Positions 1-7,945 are shown, counted from the first letter of the stretch. The stretch is DNA of 35,035 bases from DATBFX01 sp036558305 (GCA_036558305.1 DATBFX010000571.1:1-35035), one strand, 5' to 3'. Numbers and translations: made by a program. The notes: generated by a model not told the origin, from the sequence alone.

Positions 1-364
1 CGGCGCGGGCAAAGGCGAGGGAGGTTGCCAGGATCGCGTTGGCGCCGAGGCGCGATTTGTTCGGGCTGCCGTCGAGGTCGAGCATCACCTGGTCGAGCGC
101 CGTCTGGGAAGCGAGGTCGCGACCGCTCAGCGCGTCGTTGAGGGCACCGTTGACGTTGGCGACGGCGGTGCGGCAACCGAGACCCCGGTAGCGGGTGGGA
201 TCGCGGTCGCGCAGTTCCAGGGCCTCGGCGGCGCCCGTTGAGGCCCCGGAGGGGACGGAGGCGGTGCCGCGTGCGCCGCCGGCCAGCTCGCAGGTGGCCT
301 GGACGGTGGGGCGGCCGCGGCTGTCGAGGATTTCGAGGGCGGACAGGCGGCGGATGGTGGGCAT
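1..364 (-). CDS. eno: Enolase, N-terminal fragment (cut by window edge)
   Basis: This is the first 121 codons of an enolase (phosphopyruvate hydratase), which interconverts 2-phosphoglycerate and phosphoenolpyruvate in glycolysis. The translation opens MPTIRRLSALEILDSRGRPT and contains the mobile catalytic loop SVPSGASTG at about residues 37-45. It then shows LDGSPNKSRLGANAIL near residues 97-112, which matches the enolase N-terminal domain closely. The usual LDSRGNPT reads LDSRGRPT, a small deviation. The ATG lies 4 bp after the stop of the upstream kinase gene, so the two are probably co-transcribed. The catalytic C-terminal barrel is beyond the window, so completeness cannot be judged. Confidence 0.9.
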   Translation of the reverse strand, partial: MPTIRRLSALEILDSRGRPTVQATCELAGGARGTASVPSGASTGAAEALELRDRDPTRYRGLGCRTAVANVNGALNDALSGRDLASQTALDQVMLDLDGSPNKSRLGANAILATSLAFARA

Positions 365-368
365 CGGG

Positions 369-1394
369 TCAGTTCTCCACCAGTTCGACGAAGCGTTCGG
401 CGAGGGCGGCGACGGTCAGCGGCGGCTCGGTCATCAGGCAAACGACGGCGTCGGCCTGGCGGGTGCGTTCCTCGGCATCCATGTATTCCAGTGGGGAACG
501 CCCGCGCACGCGCGCGAGGAGACAGCCGAGGGTGTGGCGGACGGCGCGGGGTTCGAGGTCGGCGGCGAAGGGGGCATCGCCCAGGGTTTCGCGGTAGCGA
601 GTCCAGTAGGCGACGGCGGCGGCGGCGAAGTCGGCGCGCTTTGCCGGGAGGTGGTGGGCTTTGCTGAGGAGGTGGGTGAGCGAGAAGCCGAGGTCGAAAC
701 CGGGGTCGCCGAAATGGATGACTTCGTGGTCGAGGAGGACGAGGCGACCGGCGTAGACGAGGACGTTTTTCGGGCTGTAGTCGCCGTGGACGATGGTGTC
801 GCGGCGGGCGAGGGTGGATGAGATGAGGTCGGCGAGGAAGGTCGAGGCGGCGGTGACCTGGGTTGCGGTGTAGCCGTAATAGGGCTCCAATCTCAGCGAT
901 TCGAAGTAGCCGCGGTCGGCGAAGACGGGTTCGATCTCGGCGCGGCGCTCGTGGCCGCGGCGGTGGATGGTGCCGAGGATGTGGGCGAACTGGGCGACAT
1001 GGTCGGGGTCGAGGCGACCGGCGAGGAGCATCGCTTTCCAGTTCTCGTGCGGTTGAGGGACGGCCTGCATCGCCATCAGGTGGACGTCGTGGTCCTCAAA
1101 GACGAGCGGGGTGGTCGACTGGGGCGGGGCGATCCGTTCCAGCCAGCGCAGACCGAGCGCCTCGCGGTGGATGCGCTCTGGGGGGCTGAACCAATCGACC
1201 TGGACGCGCAACTTGGCGAGCGCCTGCTTGACGACCCAGGCCTCGCCGGTCGGGCGTTCGACGAGGACGGTGCGGTTGGAGACGCCGCCAGCGAGGACGC
1301 GGATGGCCGGCACCTCGCTCGGGGCGATCCGTGCCGTTTGGTGCAGGTAGTCGAGCAGGGCGCCGGGTTGCTCGATGTCGAGATGGGCGGACAT
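369..1394 (-). CDS. Phosphotransferase of the aminoglycoside/methylthioribose kinase fold
   Basis: This soluble kinase-like protein of about 342 residues probably phosphorylates a small hydroxylated molecule with ATP. Counted from MSAHLDI, a likely ATP-binding lysine is in WVVKQAL (K56). The catalytic loop HGDYSPKN is at residues 203-210 and the metal-binding LLDHE at 220-224, as in APH and choline kinase folds. The VVKQAL...RVQVDWFSPPERIHREA segment resembles 5-methylthioribose kinase more than antibiotic kinases, but the substrate is not defined. I chose the ATG at 1394 because GGTGAGG lies just before it. A longer GTG start at 1448 would overlap the darT stop codon as GTGA and cannot be excluded. 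The stop is 4 bp before eno. Confidence 0.75.
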   Translation of the reverse strand: MSAHLDIEQPGALLDYLHQTARIAPSEVPAIRVLAGGVSNRTVLVERPTGEAWVVKQALAKLRVQVDWFSPPERIHREALGLRWLERIAPPQSTTPLVFEDHDVHLMAMQAVPQPHENWKAMLLAGRLDPDHVAQFAHILGTIHRRGHERRAEIEPVFADRGYFESLRLEPYYGYTATQVTAASTFLADLISSTLARRDTIVHGDYSPKNVLVYAGRLVLLDHEVIHFGDPGFDLGFSLTHLLSKAHHLPAKRADFAAAAVAYWTRYRETLGDAPFAADLEPRAVRHTLGCLLARVRGRSPLEYMDAEERTRQADAVVCLMTEPPLTVAALAERFVELVEN

Positions 1395-1444
1395 GGACCT
1401 CACCATATACACACGAGAACGATCATGCCCAACGGCTCGCCGTA

Positions 1445-2479
1445 TCACACAGGCGGATCGGCACGCCCAATCAAGGAATATGCGGTGCTCGAATCGAATG
1501 TGCCATCGTAGGCAAGGTGGTCGTCGAGGTACATCGTGAACCGGTAAGGGCGATTGCGAACGACGAGCGGAAGCGGAAACGTATAGCTGCCTTTTGCCAA
1601 CAACCGCGTTCTCCCTTCGCTCAACACGTCGCTCGCGCCATCACGGAACCGCCATGTTACGTCGAATCCCTGTGGCTGGGTGCTCGCGTGGAAGGCCAGG
1701 TCGAGCCGATCCGGAAACCCCTTGACCCACTCGACGTATGTCCACCGTTTGAAGAACCAGCGGGTCCCTGGGTCGACTTCAACGTCCCGCATCCAGCGAT
1801 CGGCTTCCTCCGCGAGATGATCGCGCAACTGCGTGCGCAGGGTATCGAACTCCGCGGATGATCGCACGCCGATTCGCCAGATGAGCCCCTCCAACGGCAA
1901 CTCGCCGGGGACGATTACCTCGGCTTGCCGGTGAAAGGTCAGTACGTCTTGGTCGAGTGCGGATGGGGAGTCGTTGTAGATCACTTCGAAAGGGAGCTTC
2001 TTCAGGAACCAGGCTTCGGAGCGAATCCGAAATCCTTTCGCACGTGCCAGGCCGCCATCGGAGAACCGGACACCCTGCTCGCAGAGGATCGGCTTCGCCC
2101 GGAGGATGAATGCCACCGGCACCGGCATGTGGGCGCCACGCCAGATCTCGCTCGTCGCGCGAATCCCTTCGTTGCGCGCGAACGTCGGCGTCTTGGGTCG
2201 GAAGTAGAGGCGCACGTGATCGTGGATGAAGGGGAGCGTTTGCTCGATGATCGCCGGACTCGCGTTCTCCGCCATCGGCAAGTCCAACTCGATCAACCGA
2301 TTGCGACTGAACAGGCAACGCGATCGCAGGATGGACGGAACGTTCTCGATTTGGGTGAGGTGGAAAAGATACCGTGGACACTCGGGCCAGGGGGACGTCA
2401 CCAATTCGCCGCTCGCCAGTCGAGCCGCCAACTCGTCGACAAACGCCTCGATGTGGTCGGCGTCGGGTTTACGCGGCAT
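1445..2479 (-). CDS. darT: DarT-type DNA ADP-ribosyltransferase toxin with C-terminal extension
   Basis: DarT toxins use NAD+ to ADP-ribosylate single-stranded DNA, blocking replication, and act in phage defence. The signature features are present: YLFHLTQIENVPSIL at residues 37-51 (NAD site, H40), LYFRPKTPTF at 91-100, and the probable catalytic glutamate E187 in RQAEVIV. Typical DarT proteins are a little over 200 residues; this one has 344. The extra part, about residues 235-344, has alternating beta-like segments ending LDDHLAYDGTF and may be a beta-sandwich. Its start overlaps the 3' end of darG by 11 bp, so translation is probably coupled. Whether it modifies thymidine or guanosine cannot be told from sequence alone. 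Confidence 0.88.
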   Translation of the reverse strand: MPRKPDADHIEAFVDELAARLASGELVTSPWPECPRYLFHLTQIENVPSILRSRCLFSRNRLIELDLPMAENASPAIIEQTLPFIHDHVRLYFRPKTPTFARNEGIRATSEIWRGAHMPVPVAFILRAKPILCEQGVRFSDGGLARAKGFRIRSEAWFLKKLPFEVIYNDSPSALDQDVLTFHRQAEVIVPGELPLEGLIWRIGVRSSAEFDTLRTQLRDHLAEEADRWMRDVEVDPGTRWFFKRWTYVEWVKGFPDRLDLAFHASTQPQGFDVTWRFRDGASDVLSEGRTRLLAKGSYTFPLPLVVRNRPYRFTMYLDDHLAYDGTFDSSTAYSLIGRADPPV

Positions 2480-3455
2480 GCGACGGGGTACTGAGCGGTA
2501 AATGCGACTGGGTCAGGTGAGCGCCTGCGTCGCTCTCGAGACCACTAACAGGGACGAGCGTCGGCGGGGTCTCGGCGAGCCGTGGCAGGAGTTGGATGCC
2601 GGATTCCCAACCGATCGGCGCGGCGATCCCACAGCTCTCGGCAGAACGGACACGCCGTGCTTCGGGCAAGCGAGCGAGGAGTGTCATGATGAACTCACCG
2701 TACCCATCGAACACGCCTTCGAGGTGGCGCATGGTGGCGATTCCACGATCGCCCACGGACGATGACCACCACTCGGCGAAATCGTCCCGAGTCCAGATCA
2801 AGGCATCTTGACCGGACTGGATCAGCAGTGCCTCCGCCTCTTGCTCTCGCCACGCCAAGACCAGGACAGACGAGCCCGGTTCGCTCTCTTGAGCGCGTGC
2901 CGCCGCAGAGCGAAAGAGTTCCTGCCAAACCTCGTCACCCGTCATCGGCACTACGGGGGATTGTAGCCACCGCTCGAGATACGCCTCATCCCAGCCGCTG
3001 GGCAGATGGTCCTGATCGTCGTAAACATGAATGTAGATGTCGATCGGAAGGTCGGACAGCACCGACTCCATCAGTGGTCGGACCTGGCGCTCCCAATCCA
3101 AACCGCCGTTGCCACAGCCGAGTTGAGGGAAAGCTACGCTCGTCAGGCCGTAGGCGGCGTAGGAGGTTGCAAACGTGCCGAGACCGGCCTCGACGTATTC
3201 GACGCGAGACGGCCGGCGCCAATCGGTCTTCGTCGGGAAGTTGAGGATCGCCTTGTGAGGAGTCGGATAGAGCAGCAGATCGCCGATGCCGAACGATCGC
3301 CGATCGCAGACGGTCTTGTAGGCCGCAAACATCTCCGGGTACGCGTTGCGAAACACCTTGGCAATGCCTTTGCCCATAACTCCCGACGTGTTGACCGTAT
3401 TGACGAGGGTGCGAGCGGGTGAGGCAAAGAAGTTGCCCAGAACGTAGGTGATCAT
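2469..3455 (-). CDS. darG: DarG-type macrodomain antitoxin
   Basis: DarG removes ADP-ribose from DNA through its macrodomain and also binds DarT. From the chosen start the protein opens MITYVLGNFFASPARTLVN. The macrodomain follows with TSGVMGKGIA, the NFPTK segment (its lysine matches the one used by characterised DarG) and AFPQLGCGNGGLDW. A region of about 150 residues with no catalytic motif follows and probably contacts the toxin. The ATG at 3455 was chosen because AGGAA sits 8 bases upstream and DarG proteins usually begin this way; an upstream start at 3488 would add 11 residues. The antitoxin gene precedes the toxin gene, the reverse of the darT-darG order I know from Thermus and Mycobacterium. 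Confidence 0.88.
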   Translation of the reverse strand: MITYVLGNFFASPARTLVNTVNTSGVMGKGIAKVFRNAYPEMFAAYKTVCDRRSFGIGDLLLYPTPHKAILNFPTKTDWRRPSRVEYVEAGLGTFATSYAAYGLTSVAFPQLGCGNGGLDWERQVRPLMESVLSDLPIDIYIHVYDDQDHLPSGWDEAYLERWLQSPVVPMTGDEVWQELFRSAAARAQESEPGSSVLVLAWREQEAEALLIQSGQDALIWTRDDFAEWWSSSVGDRGIATMRHLEGVFDGYGEFIMTLLARLPEARRVRSAESCGIAAPIGWESGIQLLPRLAETPPTLVPVSGLESDAGAHLTQSHLPLSTPSHAA

Positions 3456-3520
3456 ACCGGTTCCTTCCGAGGCCGGAGGCGAGTGCAATCCACCGACCAG
3501 TCAAGGAGATCCTTTGTTCT

Positions 3521-3590
3521 ATTCTAACCGATGGGCGGGGCACGAGCGGCAAAGGTGCGATCTCGCCCATGCATTATACCGGCGCGCCGG
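3521..3590 (-). promoter_or_regulatory. Possible darGT promoter region
   Basis: Two -10-like hexamers lie upstream of darG on the minus strand. One is a perfect TATAAT (3573-3578), directly preceded by the 12-bp palindrome CCGGCGCGCCGG (3579-3590). The other is TAGAAT (3521-3526), 65 bases from the ATG. Neither has a convincing -35 box. The palindrome against TATAAT would be well placed for autoregulation, but this is inference. The rest of the 297-base gap to the cupin gene shows nothing else. Confidence 0.3.
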
Positions 3591-3752
3591 TCCGACCACG
3601 GCGATTTGGGACCGACGGGGCGGGCCTCATGCTTGGCGGTGATCGAATTGGGCGCAAGAAGCGTAGGAGATTCGGCGATCGTGTTCCGGGCCAGCGACCA
3701 CCGGACCGATCGGAGCCGAGCGTTGCCATGGTCGCACGGGAGCGTTGATGCC

Positions 3753-4175
3753 ATGCCTGTTTTGACCGCGACCGCTTCGACCTGTACCGTTGTTCGCTCG
3801 TCCGCGCCCGACCAGAGTAAGCAGGGCTTGACCTGCTTCGAAGGGATCTCGGCCGATCGCGCGGGCGCCGAACGGCTCTGCATGCACCTGGTGATGATTC
3901 CGCCCGGTCGCCGGGCGAAACCGCACTTCCACGCGGACCACGAGACGGCGATCTACGTGCTCAGCGGCGAGGCGGAGATGTGGTACGGCGCCGAATTGGG
4001 GAACTACCTGACGGTCCGCGCCGGAGATTTCCTCTTCATCCCGGCGGGGATGCCGCACCTGCCATCCAATCCGAGTCCGGACGTGCCCGTGGTGGCGGTA
4101 GTGGCGCGGACGGATCCGAACGAGCAGGAGAGTGTGGTGTTATTGCCGGAGTTGGCGAGGCAATTCGGGGCGTAG
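3753..4175 (+). CDS. Small cupin-domain protein
   Basis: This is a 140-residue single-domain cupin, an all-beta barrel that usually binds a metal and a small molecule. The first cupin motif is visible as PHFHADHETAIYVLSGEAEMWYG with three histidines and a glutamate. The second is GDFLFIPAGMPHLPSNPS. The substrate cannot be inferred. The ATG at 3753 was chosen because the domain begins just after it and GGGAG lies upstream; the upstream in-frame codons look non-coding. It is one of the few plus-strand genes here and converges on the RAYT gene. The stop is a TAG in the context GCGTAGGGCGGAGACGCC, a short dyad resembling the edge of the REP elements that follow. Confidence 0.75.
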   Translation: MPVLTATASTCTVVRSSAPDQSKQGLTCFEGISADRAGAERLCMHLVMIPPGRRAKPHFHADHETAIYVLSGEAEMWYGAELGNYLTVRAGDFLFIPAGMPHLPSNPSPDVPVVAVVARTDPNEQESVVLLPELARQFGA

Positions 4176-4206
4176 GGCGGAGACGCCTCGTCGTATGCGG
4201 CTACGT

Positions 4207-4308
4207 GTGTAGGGGAGCGCCCCGTGCGCTCCCGCGTCCGCCGGACGCGTTTGGCCGTGTTGGACGCGGTGCAGACGGGGCACGGGAGCGCACGGGGCGC
4301 TCCCCTAC
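4207..4308. repeat. REPIN: two inverted REP palindromes downstream of the transposase
   Basis: Two 25-28 bp REP sequences face each other (4207-4234 and 4281-4308) across about 46 bp. Each starts with GTAG, followed by the hairpin GGGAGCGC-CCCGT-GCGCTCCC. A 5' GTAG tetranucleotide beside an imperfect palindrome is the known substrate type of RAYT transposases. The right arm overlaps the last codons of the RAYT gene and supplies its TAG stop codon. The element also separates the convergent cupin and RAYT genes. Confidence 0.85.
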
Positions 4309-4805
4309 GCCGACTGGTCGCGGTCGTCATCGTTGCGGAGGAGACTGCCGCCGAGCAGAGGATATTCCTGCCAGTCCGCGACGATCCCCGCCTTGACGGG
4401 GTTGTTCAACACGTAGTCAACCGCGCGATCGTAGTCCTGGGTTGTCCATAATCCTCGGTCGATGAAGCTGCGTTGCCAGAGGGAGCCGTGGCCACCGTGG
4501 GACCACCAGAGGCGAGTGGAACGGGATTTGATGTCGCGAACAACGTTGACGAGATCGATCCGGTTCACCTGGACGACAAGGTGCGCATGATCTGGCATGA
4601 GGCAATAAAGGTGGAGCTCGGTCGCCATTGCCACACAACGATCGCGGATCAGGCGAGCGACATCCTCGGCGAGCGGGAGATAAGCGAAGACGGCCTCGCG
4701 TCCTTCGATGGCGAGGGTGACGTGCCAGGTGCGGCCCGGTTCAGAGTAGGCGGCAGCGGGGAGGCGGATGCGTTTGCGCTGGGGCCGGATTTGATCGTCG
4801 GTCAT
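4305..4805 (-). CDS. REP-associated tyrosine transposase (RAYT, IS200/IS605-like)
   Basis: This 166-residue single-strand DNA transposase of the Y1 HUH family is thought to process and spread REP/REPIN palindromes. The HUH-type metal motif reads MPDHAHLVV with H73 and H75. The likely nucleophile is Y131 in AVDYVLNNPVKAG, the typical RAYT C-terminal signature. The ATG at 4805 was chosen because RAYT similarity begins at MTDDQIRPQRKR and the upstream in-frame codons run into the neighbouring REP. Near-identical REP pairs flank the gene on both sides, as expected for a RAYT and its cognate repeats. Length is normal for the family and no disruption is seen, so it may be active. Confidence 0.9.
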   Translation of the reverse strand: MTDDQIRPQRKRIRLPAAAYSEPGRTWHVTLAIEGREAVFAYLPLAEDVARLIRDRCVAMATELHLYCLMPDHAHLVVQVNRIDLVNVVRDIKSRSTRLWWSHGGHGSLWQRSFIDRGLWTTQDYDRAVDYVLNNPVKAGIVADWQEYPLLGGSLLRNDDDRDQSA

Positions 4806-4841
4806 CGACAGAGCCTGCCGGTTGAGCCGCGAGATTTCAGG

Positions 4842-4944
4842 GTGTAGGGGAGCGCCCCGTGCGCTCCCGCGACCGATGAGGGCGTTTCCCGATGATGGAC
4901 GTCGCGTTGACGAGCACGGGAGCGCACAGGGCGCTCCCCTACAC
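4842..4944. repeat. REPIN: two inverted REP palindromes upstream of the transposase
   Basis: This is a second copy of the 4207-4308 element with the same arms (4842-4870 and 4915-4944) and similar spacing. The right arm has one change, CACAGGGCGC instead of CACGGGGCGC. The inner spacer differs from the first copy, so the conserved parts are the two REP arms. The right arm contains the TAG stop codon of the GATase1-like gene upstream. Confidence 0.85.
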
Positions 4945-5706
4945 GTTTCCGCCTCCTGCCAACCACTGGAGCATCTGCGCCCAAAACTGGGGATACCCAT
5001 CCCAGCGGACGAAGTCGCCGGCCCAGTGGGGGGCGAAGTCGGAGGCGAAGACGGCGGTGCGGCCGCACCCGTGGGTGCCGGTGGCGAGGATGGGGTCGGC
5101 GCGGTGGCGGGCGATGAAGTGGGCGCCGGGTTTGAGGGTGAGGCGGTTGTAGCCGCAGAGGGTGAAGGTGGCGTTGGGCCAGTCGAGACCGGCGACGATG
5201 GGGTGCGCGGGGTCGACGATCTCGAAACGGAACCCGGCGACGACTTCGACGCGGTCGTCGTGGGGGGAGATGGTGACGGGGAGGATCTCTTCGATGACGG
5301 TGCCGTGGTAGCGGGCGATGCCGTTGAACCCGGCGAAGGAGAGGTAACCGCCGACCATGACGAAACCGCCGCCGCGGGCCACGAAGTCGGCGACCATCTG
5401 GCAGCGGTCGGGACCGAGGGGGTAGTGATAGGGCGGGGTGAGACCGGGGTAGAAGATCATCGAGTTGTAGCCGACGTCGCTGAAGACGACGACGTCGTAG
5501 GCGGCGAGGTCGGCGTCGGTGGTCGGGAATTCGGCGGGGACGTTGGCGGGGATGATGTGGCGGAGGACGATGTCGGAATGGCCGGCGAGGGCGGTGCGGA
5601 GGTAGCGGCCGTTGTCGTTGAAGTAGGCCTGCTCGAAGACGTCGGCGCCGACGGCGTAGCGGCTGATGACGGTCTCGGAGTCGCCGACGTAGAGGACGTT
5701 GATCAC
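4939..5706 (-). CDS. GATase1-like (class I glutamine amidotransferase fold) protein
   Basis: This 255-residue protein resembles the putative glutamine-amidotransferase-like (ThuA/GATase1-like) family. It opens INVLYVGDSETVISRYAVG and has a Rossmann-like core, VVVFSDVGYNSMIFYPG. It continues with VADFVARGGGFVMVGGYLSFAG, where a classical amidotransferase would carry its nucleophile cysteine. No cysteine is present there, so amidotransferase activity is doubtful and a binding or sugar-related role is possible. The GTG start at 5706 has AGGAG upstream and overlaps the stop of the acetyltransferase gene as GTGA. The TAG stop lies inside a REP arm. Confidence 0.7.
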   Translation of the reverse strand: MINVLYVGDSETVISRYAVGADVFEQAYFNDNGRYLRTALAGHSDIVLRHIIPANVPAEFPTTDADLAAYDVVVFSDVGYNSMIFYPGLTPPYHYPLGPDRCQMVADFVARGGGFVMVGGYLSFAGFNGIARYHGTVIEEILPVTISPHDDRVEVVAGFRFEIVDPAHPIVAGLDWPNATFTLCGYNRLTLKPGAHFIARHRADPILATGTHGCGRTAVFASDFAPHWAGDFVRWDGYPQFWAQMLQWLAGGGNV

Positions 5707-6230
5707 GGATTCACACTCCTGCGCGGACCATAGGTCCGGTCGATGTTCGCCATAGAGAGAATGAATCGATCCGCGTCGTCTGCCATCGACTGGAAGCCGA
5801 AATGACGGTAGAAACCGCGCGCGTTGTCGTTCTTGGCATCGACGATAACGGCGACGGCGGCGACCTGCTCGGTGATCGCGAGCGAACGCCGGAGGGCATT
5901 CAGTAGGAGCAGTTCGCCGAGCCCCTGACCGCGATAGCTGTTGTCAACGGCGAGCCGTCCCAAGAGAATCGCGGGAAGAGACGGATATCTGGGCAATCCC
6001 AGGATGATGGATCGTACCGCACCCGGTTCGATCGAGGCCGCGTTCAGGGTATAGAAGCCGGCGATGAGATCGGCAGTCGGATCGTAGAGGACGTGAATGG
6101 CGGCGACGTAGCGGCGCGCGTCCTGGCCGGCGTGCTGTCGCAGGTAGAGGTCGAGTTCTTCGGTTCCGCAGGAGAAGGCAGAGCGGTTGTGATGGCGAGC
6201 CAGCAGTTCGAAGCGGTAGCGTCCATCCAC
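5703..6230 (-). CDS. GNAT acetyltransferase toxin (TacT/AtaT type)
   Basis: Such toxins transfer acetyl groups from acetyl-CoA to the aminoacyl group of charged tRNAs, stopping translation. The 175-residue protein has the typical layout: an N-terminal SAFSCGTEELDLYLR segment, GRLAVDNSYRGQGLGELLL with the acetyl-CoA loop at about residues 100-105, and GFYRHFGFQSM with the presumed catalytic Y141. The GTG start is 5 bp after the stop of the small antitoxin gene, the standard order. The target tRNA cannot be predicted. Its 3' end overlaps the GATase1-like start codon, so that gene may share the transcript. Confidence 0.88.
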   Translation of the reverse strand: MDGRYRFELLARHHNRSAFSCGTEELDLYLRQHAGQDARRYVAAIHVLYDPTADLIAGFYTLNAASIEPGAVRSIILGLPRYPSLPAILLGRLAVDNSYRGQGLGELLLLNALRRSLAITEQVAAVAVIVDAKNDNARGFYRHFGFQSMADDADRFILSMANIDRTYGPRRSVNP

Positions 6231-6235
6231 GCAAG

Positions 6236-6520
6236 CTACTCGCCGACGAGCTTCCGATATCGCTCAAAGGCAGCCCGTAGGTTTTCGTTCGGCTCGGGCG
6301 GACTATCGAGCGCTTCGAGGAGTTGCCGATAGGCGCGGGACGAGATACGGACGGTCGCACTATCATCGCCGCGTATCATGTCTTCGGCCGCAGCTTCGAG
6401 CAGCGCAATCGCAAACTCTTCGAGGGTCAAGCCCTGTTTGCTTGCCGCCCACGAAAAGAGTTCTCTCTGCTCGTCTGAAAGGTCCAGAACCAGGTGCGCC
6501 TGACCCGTAGCAACCCTCAT
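6236..6520 (-). CDS. DUF1778 (TacA/AtaR-type) antitoxin
   Basis: This 94-residue partner of the GNAT toxin has an N-terminal ribbon-helix-helix region (AHLVLDLSDEQRELFSWAASKQGLTLEEFAIALL) for DNA binding. A C-terminal tail of about 45 residues should wrap the toxin and block acetyl-CoA binding, as in characterised TacAT pairs. It probably represses its own operon as a toxin-antitoxin complex. It is the first gene of the pair. Identification rests on the RHH pattern and on the linked toxin. Confidence 0.82.
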   Translation of the reverse strand: MRVATGQAHLVLDLSDEQRELFSWAASKQGLTLEEFAIALLEAAAEDMIRGDDSATVRISSRAYRQLLEALDSPPEPNENLRAAFERYRKLVGE

Positions 6521-6622
6521 GACCGACTCCAGTCGTGTGTTCGCCGGCAGCTATGCCGCCTGCCTGAGTATACGGCAGAACGACAGCCATCGAGATGGCG
6601 GAATCGGATCGTTCGCGCTACG

Positions 6623-7834
6623 TCAAACATCCGCCGCCGTGCTCACCCGCACATGCGCATCCGGCCGATCCATCAGGCCGGGCAAAAGCGCCGTGCCCAA
6701 TCCGGATTTGTTCGGCAGGGAGGCGTAGCCGTTCTCGATCAGCGGGAGATCGGTGACGAGTTCGGTATACCAGCCGGTGTAGTAGGCGCGGACGGTTTCC
6801 TGGATGAGGGCGTTGGGGGCGTTGAGGGAGAGGTGCATCGAGGCCATCAGGACGATGGGGCCGGTGCAGTCGTGGGGGGCGATCGGGAGCTGATACGACT
6901 CGGCCATGGCGGCGATCTTCTTGGCTTCGCCAATACCGCCGACCCAGCTCAGGTCGAGCATGATGACGCGCGCCGCGCCCTGGTCCATGACCTCACGGAA
7001 AGACCAGCGGGTGGAGAGGGTCTCGCTGACGGTGGTGGGGACGTCGGTGTTGGCGGCGTAGGTGGCGAGGGCGTCGATGTTGTCGGCGCGGAGGGGGTCC
7101 TCGTACCAGTAGGGTTGGAATTCTTCGAGAGCGCGGGCGAGTTTGATCGCGGTCGGGAGGTTCCAAAGGGAGTGGAACTCGACCATGATGTCCATATCGA
7201 GACCGACCGCGGAGCGGATTTTGCGGAAGGGCTCGAGGGCGGTGTCGAGGTCGCGCGCCGAGATGTGGAGACCGCCGCTGGCTTCGGCGAAGGGGTCGAA
7301 CGGCCAGATCTTCATGCCGGTGACGCCCTGGCTCTTGAGACTGAGGGCGAGTTCGCCGGCGCGGTGGAGGAAGGCGTCGAGGTCTTCGTAGGGGCCTTCG
7401 GTGGCACCGGTGGGGAGCCCCCAGTTGTCGACGAGTTGGGCGGGGCGGGAGCGGACGTAGCGGTAACCGGCGCAGGTGTTGTAGATGCGGATCTTCTCGC
7501 GGGTGAGGCCGCCAAGGAGCTGATAGATCGGTTGGTTGGTGGCTTTGCCGAAGAGGTCCCAGAGGGCAATGTCGATCGCGGAGTTGCCGCGCGTTTCGGC
7601 GCCGCTGGAGCGGTAGCCGAGGTAGCCGTAGAGGGCGCGGGCGTGGCGGTCGATCTGGAGCGGGTCTTTGCCGATCAGGTAGGGGGCGACGGTCTCGTGG
7701 AGGAAGGCTTCGACGGCCTGGGCGCCGAAGAAGGTCTCGCCGAGACCGACGAGTCCCTCGTCGGTGTGGACGTGGACCCAGATCAGGTTCGGGAACTCGT
7801 CGAGGCGGACGGTTTCGAGTTTGGTGACTTTCAT
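6623..7834 (-). CDS. Enolase-superfamily (mandelate racemase/muconate lactonizing type) dehydratase
   Basis: This 403-residue cytosolic enzyme abstracts a proton alpha to a carboxylate; in this subgroup it usually dehydrates a sugar acid. From MKVTKLETVRLDEF it shows the capping domain and then the barrel. K175 lies in MKIWPFDPF. Candidate metal ligands are E219 (VEFHSLW), E245 (YEDP) and E271 (SETL), with H321 in APHDCTGP as a possible general acid or base. This resembles galactonate/gluconate-type dehydratases, but the exact substrate is open. The ATG at 7834 was chosen because the 62 upstream in-frame codons are repeat sequence. It is the last gene of the catabolic block and is separated from the binding-protein gene by a large hairpin. 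Confidence 0.85.
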   Translation of the reverse strand: MKVTKLETVRLDEFPNLIWVHVHTDEGLVGLGETFFGAQAVEAFLHETVAPYLIGKDPLQIDRHARALYGYLGYRSSGAETRGNSAIDIALWDLFGKATNQPIYQLLGGLTREKIRIYNTCAGYRYVRSRPAQLVDNWGLPTGATEGPYEDLDAFLHRAGELALSLKSQGVTGMKIWPFDPFAEASGGLHISARDLDTALEPFRKIRSAVGLDMDIMVEFHSLWNLPTAIKLARALEEFQPYWYEDPLRADNIDALATYAANTDVPTTVSETLSTRWSFREVMDQGAARVIMLDLSWVGGIGEAKKIAAMAESYQLPIAPHDCTGPIVLMASMHLSLNAPNALIQETVRAYYTGWYTELVTDLPLIENGYASLPNKSGLGTALLPGLMDRPDAHVRVSTAADV

Positions 7835-7841
7835 CGGACGG

Positions 7842-7945
7842 ACCCTCACCCCCTGCCCCCTCTCCCGGTGCGCGGGAGAGGGGAACGCATCGCTCAGTCG
7901 TCTCCCCTCTCCCGCGCACCGGGAGAGGGGCCGGGGGTGAGGGTT
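7842..7945. repeat. Long inverted repeat between binding-protein and dehydratase genes
   Basis: Two arms of about 42 bases (7842-7883 and 7904-7945) are near-perfect inverted copies across a 20-base loop. Each arm itself contains a smaller dyad, CCTCTCCCGGTGCGCGGGAG. The outer edge is a CCCTCACCCC / GGGGTGAGGG tract. The right edge reaches into the TAA stop of the binding-protein gene. The structure could stabilise the upstream mRNA 3' end or lower expression of the dehydratase. There is no T-tract, so it is not a classical terminator. Confidence 0.85.

Noticed and set aside
4207..4944. CRISPR array or composite transposon
   Set aside because: Only two inverted pairs flank a single RAYT. There are no regular direct repeats with spacers and no cas genes, and the REP design explains the pattern.
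4939..5706. Glutamine amidotransferase activity for the GATase1-like protein
   Set aside because: The nucleophile-elbow position lacks cysteine, so only the fold, not the reaction, is claimed.
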